Of a DNA stretch of 64,000 bases, positions 25,236-32,755 are shown piece by piece. The stretch comes from Saprospiraceae bacterium (GTDB lineage Bacteria > Bacteroidota > Bacteroidia > Chitinophagales > Saprospiraceae). Location of the stretch: assembly GCA_022448955.1 (NCBI GenBank), contig JAKVCU010000066.1:1-64000 (forward strand). Reading direction: 5' to 3'. Within the stretch, counting starts at the first letter, position 1. Each line of letters opens with the position of its first letter. The notes under the pieces are model-generated. The model saw only the letters and a program-made list of their open reading frames with translations, did not search any database and was not told the DNA's origin. A program made the translations under genes and the position numbers.

Positions 25236-25320
25236 ATATTTCTTTGTATAAAAGATCTAGTTTAATAAAAAACTTCACGACAGAAACACCTTTTAATAGG
25301 GCTATGTTGTGAAATGTGAC

Positions 25321-25328
25321 CAAAGGTA
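25321..25328 (-). promoter_or_regulatory. Candidate -7 element upstream of rseP
   Basis: The minus strand reads TACCTTTG, matching TAnnTTTG, about 85 bases before the rseP ATG. No clear -33 TTG at ideal spacing was seen, so this is tentative. Confidence 0.4.
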
Positions 25329-25462
25329 CATTGAATTAACGAAATTTTAAATGCACCATTCTCTTATTATGATGAAAGTTTTATGTTTTAAGATAACTTT
25401 AATAATCTATGGGATGAATTAGTGTGTTCCTAGTACTACATTTACAGCTAAAATTTTCAAAG

Positions 25463-26164
25463 GTGTATTTATTCTACAGCAAAAAAGTTCAAGACGGATT
25501 GATCATTCTAGAAGCAGAAGAAGCACGCCATTGTTCACAAGTTTTGCGAAAGCAAGAAGGTGACCTAATACATATAGTAGATGGCGAGGGTAATTTTTAT
25601 GATGGACAACTAACAAGCATAAGCAAAAGAGCATGCATAGTGAAGATCATAGCTATCAAAGAAAATTTTCAGCACCGTAACTTTCACTTGCATATAGCTA
25701 TTGCGCCTACCAAAAATATTAACCGTCTAGAGTGGTTCCTAGAAAAATGCACAGAAATTGGTATTGACGAAATCAGTCTTATTCTTTGTCAGAATTCAGA
25801 ACGTCATAAAGTGAGAATAGACCGACTTGAACGCATTCTGATTGCCGCGATGAAGCAGTCACTAAAAGCTAAACTTCCCAAGATCAATGAATTGACGAGC
25901 TTTGATGAAAAAATTGATAGCATACAAGCTGAACAATTATTCGTAGCACATTGTAGAGATGGAGAGAAAATACATTTAAAAGATAGTATTGACTCAGCAA
26001 AAAGTCTTTGTATTCTTATTGGGCCAGAAGGAGATTTTAGCAAAGCGGAAATCGAAAAAGCAACACAAAAAGGTTTTCAAGCTATTAGTTTAGGCGAAAG
26101 CCGACTAAGGACGGAAACGGCAGGTATAGTAGCATGTCATATCGCTAATTTATTGAATTCATAG
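25463..26164 (+). CDS. rsmE: 16S rRNA (uracil-1498-N3)-methyltransferase
   Basis: A SPOUT methyltransferase of about 233 residues that methylates U1498 of 16S rRNA. Motifs are LFYSKKV at the start, EEARHCSQVLRKQEGD near residue 25, APTKNINRLEWFLEKCTEIG near residue 95, LCQNSERHKVRIDRLERI, and the C-terminal knot ILIGPEGDFSKAEIE with ISLGESRLRTETAGIVA. I chose GTG at 25463 because RsmE proteins start directly with the xLFYS strand; an in-frame GTG 13 codons upstream (25424) would add an unrelated hydrophobic leader. It ends 13 bases before the next gene and probably shares its transcript. Confidence 0.92.
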   Translation: MYLFYSKKVQDGLIILEAEEARHCSQVLRKQEGDLIHIVDGEGNFYDGQLTSISKRACIVKIIAIKENFQHRNFHLHIAIAPTKNINRLEWFLEKCTEIGIDEISLILCQNSERHKVRIDRLERILIAAMKQSLKAKLPKINELTSFDEKIDSIQAEQLFVAHCRDGEKIHLKDSIDSAKSLCILIGPEGDFSKAEIEKATQKGFQAISLGESRLRTETAGIVACHIANLLNS

Positions 26165-26177
26165 AAAAACAAAACAG

Positions 26178-26834
26178 ATGAGATTCATTCTTTTTTTAAG
26201 TATTATTGGGCTATTTTCTTTTACTAAGTATGACACCAAACCGCCATTAAAAATGGCTCTTCTTAAATATAATGGTGGCGGTGACTGGTATTCCAACCCT
26301 ACTGCTTTGCCTAATCTAGCCAAGTTTTGTAATCAAACCTTAGGTACCAATTTCGATACAGATTATGCTACAGTTGAAGTAGGAAGCGCAGATTTATTTA
26401 ATTATGCTTTTATACATATGACTGGTCATGGAAATGTGGTTTTTTCCGATTTAGAGGCAGAAAATCTAAGAATGTATTTAGAAGCAGGAGGTTTTTTGCA
26501 TATTGATGATAATTATGGTATGGATGAGTATGTTCGTTTAGCCATGAAAAAGGTGTTTCCTCAGCAAGAATTTATAGAGTTGCCATTTGAGCATCCTATC
26601 TACAAACAATCATTCGAGTTTAAGAATGGACTTCCAAAAATCCATAAGCATGATGATAAAGCAGCACAAGGATTTGGTTTATTCCATGAAGGAAGATTGG
26701 TCGTATTCTATAGTTATGAATGCGACTTAGGAGATGGCTGGGAAGACCAAGATGTACATAACGATAGCCAAGAAGTACGCTTGACAGCACTTCAGATGGG
26801 GGCTAATATCGTGCAATATAACTTTGAACAATAA
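26178..26834 (+). CDS. DUF4159-domain exported protein
   Basis: A 218-residue protein with a short N-terminal hydrophobic export signal (FILFLSIIGLFSFTKY) and a DUF4159 domain: LKYNGGGDWYSNPTALPNLA near residue 35, FNYAFIHMTGHGNVVFSD near residue 78, LRMYLEAGGFLHIDDNYGMD near residue 105 and GFGLFHEGRLVVFYSYECDL near 175. The fold resembles glutamine-amidotransferase-like Rossmann proteins, and DUF4159 genes often neighbour gliding- or MoxR-associated genes. No enzymatic function is established. It follows rsmE by 13 bases and converges on the PspC gene with only two bases between stops. Confidence 0.88.
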   Translation: MRFILFLSIIGLFSFTKYDTKPPLKMALLKYNGGGDWYSNPTALPNLAKFCNQTLGTNFDTDYATVEVGSADLFNYAFIHMTGHGNVVFSDLEAENLRMYLEAGGFLHIDDNYGMDEYVRLAMKKVFPQQEFIELPFEHPIYKQSFEFKNGLPKIHKHDDKAAQGFGLFHEGRLVVFYSYECDLGDGWEDQDVHNDSQEVRLTALQMGANIVQYNFEQ

Positions 26835-26836
26835 GC

Positions 26837-27046
26837 CTATTCCCAGATGATATTCCGTCTGAAATACTTGCGAATATTCAACCAGAATACAACGAATAAA
26901 TAAAATATGATGGGTGAGCCCAGCGCTACGAATGATATATAGATAAAATACAATCGTACTCTGGCTGAGGCGATACCCATTTTTTCACCGAGGTAACTGC
27001 AAACCCCAAATGCTGATCGTTCGAGTAATGATTTAATACTATCCAT
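26837..27046 (-). CDS. PspC-domain small membrane protein
   Basis: A 69-residue protein with the PspC pattern: LLERSAFGVCSYLGEKMGI (where the family has a G-V-C/A-G-L-a-xx-g-i segment), then a membrane helix YFIYISFVALGSPIIFYLFV. PspC-type proteins act in membrane-stress responses or as small anti-regulators. I chose the ATG at 27044-27046; an upstream in-frame ATG would add 16 residues unlike the family. It converges with the DUF4159 gene, with two bases separating the stops. Confidence 0.85.
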   Translation of the reverse strand: MDSIKSLLERSAFGVCSYLGEKMGIASARVRLYFIYISFVALGSPIIFYLFVVFWLNIRKYFRRNIIWE

Positions 27047-27207
27047 AGTCAATAATTTAATCCATTTGTTCAAGCTTAACAAATAAATGACCAAATTGAT
27101 TAAACATTTTCAAGAAAATGGTCAAACTTTTATAAAATTGTTAGTAAATGTATAAGAATTTGTTCTTTTAGCCGATTTTATACAACATTAGTTGCGTACT
27201 GATATAC

Positions 27208-27297
27208 CCCTATAGCCATAGGGATATTGGTAAGGCCAATACATAAATTCCAACATACTTGGTTGATGGTTCATTTTTTCAGATACCACCATCAACC
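27208..27297. other. Left part of the hairpin-rich tract (three hairpins)
   Basis: CCCTAT/ATAGGG (27208-27223, loop AGCC), ATTGG/CCAAT (27226-27240) and GGTTGATGGT/ACCATCAACC (27261-27270 with 27288-27297). The last lies just downstream of the tiny membrane gene and could end its transcript, although no T-run follows it. Confidence 0.6.
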
Positions 27298-27313
27298 ATA
27301 AGACTGATCTAGC

Positions 27314-27529
27314 CTATTGTAAGGCCAACACGCTATTATCAGCATCAGCTTGGGGTGTCGCGTAACTCAACTGAACAATTTGATCTTCTAATTTTTTACT
27401 GGCGTCTTCAGTTGGCGTATTAAATACATAGTAAATACCAAATGCTCCAACAAAGAATAAAACGACTAATAAGATAGTTTCTACAGATTTGTTGTTTTGA
27501 CGAACGTTGGTGTTAGTTGAATTTTTCAT
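27314..27529 (-). CDS. Tiny single-pass membrane protein, unknown
   Basis: A protein of about 71 residues: a polar N-terminus (MKNSTNTNVRQNNKSVE), one membrane segment (TILLVVLFFVGAFGIYYVF) and an acidic, alanine-rich tail. I do not recognise a family. The ATG at 27527-27529 is preferred over one 17 codons upstream because the membrane segment and polar head suffice and the upstream part overlaps a hairpin-rich tract. The gene is embedded in that tract, which continues on both sides, and its expression may depend on those structures. Confidence 0.5.
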   Translation of the reverse strand: MKNSTNTNVRQNNKSVETILLVVLFFVGAFGIYYVFNTPTEDASKKLEDQIVQLSYATPQADADNSVLALQ

Positions 27530-28546
27530 TAGGAATACATTTAATTGGTTAAAAATTTTAATTGGCTTAGTAGCGGGCATAGCTCCGCCCTATCTTCCGA
27601 AGGCCTTTTGAACCCGGAAGAATAATGTTGATACACTAAGCAGCGCTTAGTGATTTTAGGCTTGAAAAAAAGACTGGCCAGTTGCTATTGTGCCTACAAT
27701 AGCAGATTTTACTGCGAAAATGAGCAGTATGGACATAGCATGCCCTTTAGGCAATTGGTCAATTGCCAGCAAACTTGTTAAGTCAAAAGACACGAGTGAC
27801 TATTGTTATCCTATACACGTAGGATAAACACAACAAAAAGGATTGGCTGCTACAAAGCTTTACCACTGCCAGCCGGCAGATTCGCTTAATAGGATATCTA
27901 GTACGGAAAGGCAAAACGCTAGGCTTGTATAATAGGATTTTACATGATCGATAGATCAAGACATCCCTGAAGCCATAAAGTCATTATCTTTTAACAAAAA
28001 GATCGACTTTCATTGCATGTGCTTTCAGCAAAGAAACTGATTACCAATACCTTATTGTAATCAACAGTTGTTTATATGTGATGATAAAACACTAGGGAGG
28101 CTCCCCTAGTGGAAATGTGAGTAAATTTTTTTTCATATTTAGTGTTCACTTTAACTCCTATGGGCTATGCCTAAGGAATATTAAATAATGTAAGAGAAAT
28201 ACTAGGTTAAGACGGTTTTGTTACCCGATAGCTATTCGGGAAAACCATTTCTATATAGTATATACTGTCCAGCAGTAGATACCATATGGAAAACAAAGTC
28301 CAGCTTATTAAAAGACCTTGCTATCTTTTTAAGTAATTTTGATAAATATGTACAATAATTTGCCTCTCGGAGCAGGCGCTCCTTAATTTATGCTCTCATG
28401 ATTTTGTAACTATTGGGAAAGTTCCACTGGTATGAATGTTTTACAAAGCAAATATATATGTTATATTTATAATATGAAAGTTTTCTAACAATTATTTTTC
28501 GTAAAAAAAAGTTAATTGTCGTACAGCCAGATTCATAAACATAAAT
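27530..28546. other. Hairpin-rich non-coding tract, about 1 kb
   Basis: No credible protein gene. The segment holds an unusual series of short perfect stems: GCGG/CCGC (27573-27588), CTTCCG/CGGAAG (27594-27620), CACTAAG/CTTAGTG (27634-27652), GCTATTGT/ACAATAGC (27684-27703), ACTGC/GCAGT (27711-27728), GGCAATT/AATTGCC (27750-27767), AGTCA/TGACT (27781-27801), TTATCCTA/TAGGATAA (27806-27827), CTGCC/GGCAG (27866-27879), TGATC/GATCA (27945-27958), GATTAC/GTAATC within AACTG/CAGTT (28035-28069), CACTAGGG/CCCTAGTG (28090-28111), GGTTTT/AAAACC enclosing CCCGA/TCGGG (28214-28246) and GGAGC/GCTCC (28369-28382). Most lack T-runs, so they are not ordinary terminators. A large structured RNA or a long leader are possible readings. 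Confidence 0.6.
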
Positions 28547-29716
28547 TTATTTTTTAATATATACACCACAGCCTTCTTTTCGCTTAGGCATAAGTATCCA
28601 TAACTGGCCATAATGGTGGATTTTTTCTGCCTTTTGTTGAGCTTTTTGGCCTACACCTTGGTACCAATCGATGTGCCCAGGCCCTTTGATTGCACCACCT
28701 ACATCCTGAGCTAGAAGAATATGAAAATCATGCCGAAGAACTCGATCAAGTGAGTCATCAAAAATAGGCACAGCAGCTAACAAACAGCTACCAAGTGGAA
28801 TATGCTTTTTGTCTACTGCGATGGAAATTTGTTGTTGGAGGGCAGCCCCAGCTGCACCTGATGGTAAATCATGTTTAGGCTTGAAAAAAATGTAGGAAGG
28901 GTTATGGAAAAGCAGGGTATCTTGAAATTGAGGATAACGGTCTAGGAAGGCTTTAATACCATTAATAGAGATGGAGCTAATCCCAAAATCAGGTCGATTT
29001 AGAGCAAAGGTTTCAATACTTTTGTAGGGGTGCCTATTGCTACCATCATAAGCTAATAATTGCATCTTTCCAGAAGGAAATTGAACGTAGCCAGATCCTT
29101 GTAACTGCATATAATAAATATCAACGGGATTAGTAGCATAAGCAATTTCTAGTGCTTGGTCTTTTAACTTACCTGCTCCATCAATCTCAGCTCTGGATGG
29201 CAAACGACCTACCCAATTTTTCGGCCGTCGATAAATAGGATATAGATAATCTTGATTGGCGTGCTCATTAACGTTAATGATCGGAGTATAATAAGCCGTA
29301 AATTTAACCGCTCCTCTCCTATCATCGCCCCAAATTTGGTAAGCAACCAAATCATCCTCAATATTGCTTGGAAATCCGTATTGGTAAGATTGTAGAATTT
29401 TTATAGTTTCTTTGAAGTCATTCTTTGTGTACTGCTGTCCGCCATAACTTCTATATACTAGCCTACTGTTGTCGATAACTTCCATTTGTTCATTTAGCGA
29501 AGCAGCCAAGCGTGGATGAATAAAAGGGAAATCAACAGAATCTAGTGAATATGGAGAGAATTTTTCGGAAAGGATAGGCGCGTTTTTCAGTTTGCCATTT
29601 CGAAATAATCTAAGAGATGGATCTTGTTGGATGGGGAAGTGACCTTGTTTTTGTGATTGGAACTGACAACTAAAAACAAAGCCCAACAATAATAAGGTGA
29701 TGTAAGGTTTATTCAT
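28547..29716 (-). CDS. mltA: Membrane-bound lytic murein transglycosylase A (lipoprotein)
   Basis: A 389-residue lipoprotein (lipobox LLLGFVFSC, Cys near residue 17) that cleaves peptidoglycan glycan strands with 1,6-anhydro ring formation. The MltA domain spans about residues 105-280: FTAYYTPIINVNEH, YPIYRRPKNWV, LPSRAEIDGAG and DIYYMQLQGSGYVQFP. The C-terminal 3D domain carries the catalytic-type Asp residues in FHILLAQDVGGAIKGPGHID, with WYQGVGQKAQQKAEK and GQLWILMPK. Length fits the family. It stands at the 3' end of a minus-strand series of envelope and secreted genes. Confidence 0.92.
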   Translation of the reverse strand: MNKPYITLLLLGFVFSCQFQSQKQGHFPIQQDPSLRLFRNGKLKNAPILSEKFSPYSLDSVDFPFIHPRLAASLNEQMEVIDNSRLVYRSYGGQQYTKNDFKETIKILQSYQYGFPSNIEDDLVAYQIWGDDRRGAVKFTAYYTPIINVNEHANQDYLYPIYRRPKNWVGRLPSRAEIDGAGKLKDQALEIAYATNPVDIYYMQLQGSGYVQFPSGKMQLLAYDGSNRHPYKSIETFALNRPDFGISSISINGIKAFLDRYPQFQDTLLFHNPSYIFFKPKHDLPSGAAGAALQQQISIAVDKKHIPLGSCLLAAVPIFDDSLDRVLRHDFHILLAQDVGGAIKGPGHIDWYQGVGQKAQQKAEKIHHYGQLWILMPKRKEGCGVYIKK

Positions 29717-29832
29717 TAGGGTAGCCTCATTTAAGTTATTGGGCTAAATGGTGTGAACGTATTTTTTATACCTATTCAACACAATAATACGCTAAAAGAC
29801 GAAATTGACAAATTTATATATCAAATAAATCT

Positions 29833-30687
29833 TTATTTCTTAGCTGTGATTACGCCGTAATACCATAAGCCTTTGTTTAAGGCTTTAAATTGCTGGATAC
29901 TGCCCACTTGATTTCCGTGTTGAAGCTTAGAGCGAAAACCTAATAACCGAAGTAGTTTTCCTATCCAAAGCCATCGTTTTGATATTTTATTCAAGTTTTT
30001 GAGCGAAATCCAAGTATAGGAGGTATAATCAGCTATGTCAATATCCGAAAAACCAGCCATTTGAGCATGTTGCTGATGTTCCTGCTTGGTATCAATATCC
30101 TGAATTGCCCAACGATTAAGCCAACTCATTAGGAGTTGCTCCTCTGCGATAGCGTGTGTTCTTTTTGTGCGTAAGTATTCTGCTATTATCAGTCTTCCAC
30201 CTGGCTTAAGAATTCGAAATGCTTCTTTATAAAAATTCAATTTGTATTCAGCATGACAAAGGCTTTCGCACGCCCAGATCACATCAAAATGTTCGTTAGG
30301 GAATGGAGTGGCACAATAATCTGCTATCTCAAATTGCACTTTATCTCCTAAGTTTAACTCCTTTGCGAAAGCCCGACACTCTTTAATTTGTGTGGCAACA
30401 GGGGAAATCCCTATGGCTTTCGCCAAACGATGTTTCGCTAGCCAGAAGCAGCTTCCCCCTTTTCCACAACCTGCATCCAAAACCAGATCACCGGCCTCTA
30501 CCTCTGCCAGATCAGCCAGAATCCGGTTGGTATTACTCAAAGCATCGGCATGCTTGTCGGCATGCTCATCATAAAATCCAAAATGAACAGCCAAATTTTC
30601 TTTATTCAACCATGCTACATTATAATCAAAACGGGTTTGATCATAATAATCAATAACCGCCTGTAGATGCTTTTTATTAGAAGACAT
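29833..30687 (-). CDS. SAM-dependent methyltransferase (tocopherol/small-molecule type)
   Basis: A 284-residue class I methyltransferase. Motif I is LVLDAGCGKGGSCFWLA near residue 68, then KAIGISPVATQI (post-I), VQFEIADYCATPFPNEHFDV (motif II) and WACESLCHAEYKLNFYKEAF with RILKPGGRLIIAEYL (motif III). The N-terminal IDYYDQTRFDYNVAWL and the overall length resemble gamma-tocopherol or sarcosine/dimethylglycine methyltransferases, so a small molecule rather than nucleic acid is likely. The actual substrate is unknown. Its start lies three bases from the stop of the upstream GH13 gene, so the two are one transcript. Confidence 0.85.
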   Translation of the reverse strand: MSSNKKHLQAVIDYYDQTRFDYNVAWLNKENLAVHFGFYDEHADKHADALSNTNRILADLAEVEAGDLVLDAGCGKGGSCFWLAKHRLAKAIGISPVATQIKECRAFAKELNLGDKVQFEIADYCATPFPNEHFDVIWACESLCHAEYKLNFYKEAFRILKPGGRLIIAEYLRTKRTHAIAEEQLLMSWLNRWAIQDIDTKQEHQQHAQMAGFSDIDIADYTSYTWISLKNLNKISKRWLWIGKLLRLLGFRSKLQHGNQVGSIQQFKALNKGLWYYGVITAKK

Positions 30688-30690
30688 AAT

Positions 30691-32610
30691 TTAATATAGT
30701 TCAAGAATTAAGCTAGATTTTCGATCTAAAGTTAAAGCTTTTAAATCATCTATCTTCTTTCCTGTAAGGACATTAATAGCTTTTTTAAAACCTAACATTC
30801 TTTCTTTGTAATGGTCGATATTTATGGGACTGGCTTTTTCATTAGAATTATAAATAACCATTACTGTTTTTTCGTCATCATATCTAAAGTAACAGTAAAT
30901 TCCATTCTGTGGAACAAATTGTGTCATTTTCCCGAATTGTAATGCGGGTGTATCTTTTCTATAATTTGCAAGGGTTTTGATGTATTCAAATGCATCTTGT
31001 TCCAGTTCAGTTCTATTTTTGGAAGAAAACTTATCGACCTTATCTTCTTTCCATCCGCCTGGAAAATCTATTCTTCCTGCTTCGCCAAAAGCCCCCCCTC
31101 TACCTTTCATCAGGATTTCGGTTCCATAATACATTAGAGGGATTCCTCTTTGTGTGAAAAGCATCGCCATTCCACTTTTAAACTGGTTCATATCTTCTCC
31201 TAGAACGTCAAAAATTCGACCCAAGTCATGATTATCTAGGAAGAGTACATTATTGTAAGGTTCATCATAAAGAATATCTTTTGTTAGGGTATAATAAACC
31301 TTGGATACTCCTGATGTCCACCCTTGTTCTTCCTGCAAAGCTTCTAAGATAGCATAGTGCATTTGATAATCGGTTACTCCTGGCAGATAAGTATTACTTG
31401 GCCTTATATCATTATTCTCAGTGAACTGTGCTTGGATCGTAGCTCCATGCACCCATGTTTCTCCAAAAAAGCTAATGCCGGGTAATTCATGCTGAATTCT
31501 TTTACCCCACTTGGCCATAAAATCTTGATCGCAGTAAGCATAGGTATCAATACGATAGCCATCATGGCCAGAATATTCGGCCCACCAAATATGATTCTGA
31601 ATCAAGTAATTAGCTAGAAATGGATTTTTATGATTCAAATCTGGCATATGTCGGTCAAACCAGCCATCTGTAACTAGGTCTTTATCCGCTTGAGCAGCAT
31701 AAGGATCAATGTGTACAGGTGCACGATACATCGTTCCGGTATATTTATCAAACTGATGAATCCAATCGGAAGTAGGGATATCTTTAATCATCCAATGCTG
31801 ATCTCCACAATGATTGTGGATAATATCCATAATCACTTTGATTCCTCTTTCATGACACATCCGCACAAATTGTCGATATTGCTCATTCGTACCAAAACGC
31901 TCATCCACCTGATAATGATCAGTAATAGCATAACCGTGGTAGGATTCATAAGGCTGATTATTTTCTAGGACTGGATTTAACCAAATAGCTGTAACGCCAA
32001 GATCCTCAATATAATTTAACCGCTCCATTATGCCGATCAAATCTCCCCCATGACGGAAAGCTACCTTTGACCTATCAATCCCCGTTTGATTCATACCATC
32101 CACACTATCATTGCCATAATCACCATTAGCAAAACGATCTGGCATAATTAGATAAATAAAATCTGAAGCATCAACTCCTCGCTGAGCCAAGGGTTCAGCT
32201 GATCTAGGTTTTAGCTTATAATTATAGCTTCTTTTACCTTCAGCTGAAGTCAAATGGATATCAAACGCACCTGCCTTTGCACCAGGCCCAATAAATAAAT
32301 CTAGGAAAAGGTAGTTTGGATTTTCTACTCTATGCACTTTCAGCAATTCTACTCCGGGATAGTCAATATGCACTTCATTACTTCCAATATTTTGATCATA
32401 GATCAATAATTGGAGTTGAGGATTGACCATATTTGTCCACCAATTAGGTGGTTCAATACGTGCTTTATTTACCTTAGCACCGACGGGCTTTCGCACAAAA
32501 TATTCAGCCTCTTTTACCCCTTTCGGGAAACGTACAAAAGATTCATCTTCTTGTGCAAATAAGATGGCAGCACCCAGAATAAGGGCGGCGAACAAAAAAA
32601 GTTTTTTCAT
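30691..32610 (-). CDS. Exported GH13 glycoside hydrolase (cyclomaltodextrinase/neopullulanase type)
   Basis: A 639-residue secreted alpha-glucan hydrolase. The signal peptide is MKKLFLFAALILGAAILFAQ. Residues about 25-115 form the N-terminal beta domain (ARIEPPNWWTNMVNPQLQLL). The GH13 barrel follows, with the four conserved regions: DIIHNH, GYRIDTYAY (nucleophile Asp), FFGETWVHG (acid/base Glu) and LFLDNHD (transition-state Asp). A C-terminal beta domain completes it. It would hydrolyse cyclodextrins, pullulan or maltodextrins at the cell surface or periplasm, as SusA does. No SusC/D genes are nearby. It is followed after three bases by the methyltransferase gene. Confidence 0.93.
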   Translation of the reverse strand: MKKLFLFAALILGAAILFAQEDESFVRFPKGVKEAEYFVRKPVGAKVNKARIEPPNWWTNMVNPQLQLLIYDQNIGSNEVHIDYPGVELLKVHRVENPNYLFLDLFIGPGAKAGAFDIHLTSAEGKRSYNYKLKPRSAEPLAQRGVDASDFIYLIMPDRFANGDYGNDSVDGMNQTGIDRSKVAFRHGGDLIGIMERLNYIEDLGVTAIWLNPVLENNQPYESYHGYAITDHYQVDERFGTNEQYRQFVRMCHERGIKVIMDIIHNHCGDQHWMIKDIPTSDWIHQFDKYTGTMYRAPVHIDPYAAQADKDLVTDGWFDRHMPDLNHKNPFLANYLIQNHIWWAEYSGHDGYRIDTYAYCDQDFMAKWGKRIQHELPGISFFGETWVHGATIQAQFTENNDIRPSNTYLPGVTDYQMHYAILEALQEEQGWTSGVSKVYYTLTKDILYDEPYNNVLFLDNHDLGRIFDVLGEDMNQFKSGMAMLFTQRGIPLMYYGTEILMKGRGGAFGEAGRIDFPGGWKEDKVDKFSSKNRTELEQDAFEYIKTLANYRKDTPALQFGKMTQFVPQNGIYCYFRYDDEKTVMVIYNSNEKASPINIDHYKERMLGFKKAINVLTGKKIDDLKALTLDRKSSLILELY

Positions 32611-32755
32611 AAGTTGAATGTGTTTTGGTAGATTCGAAAATCTAGCCTTTAAAATAGGAAAAGCTAAGAAAAAAAAGAAGCAGCAAGAACAAGTCTGTGC
32701 TGCTTCGTTGATACCAATGAATAATTTGTCGTTACCTAATAACGAAAGCTATTCT

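Noticed and set aside
27580-28400. RNase P RNA, tmRNA or SRP RNA as explanation for the hairpin tract
   Set aside because: None of the expected core motifs, such as a GAGGAAAGTCC-type RNase P segment or a tRNA-like end of tmRNA, could be found on either strand.
30390-30656. Plus-strand frames antisense to the methyltransferase gene
   Set aside because: Shadows of a strongly supported minus-strand gene.
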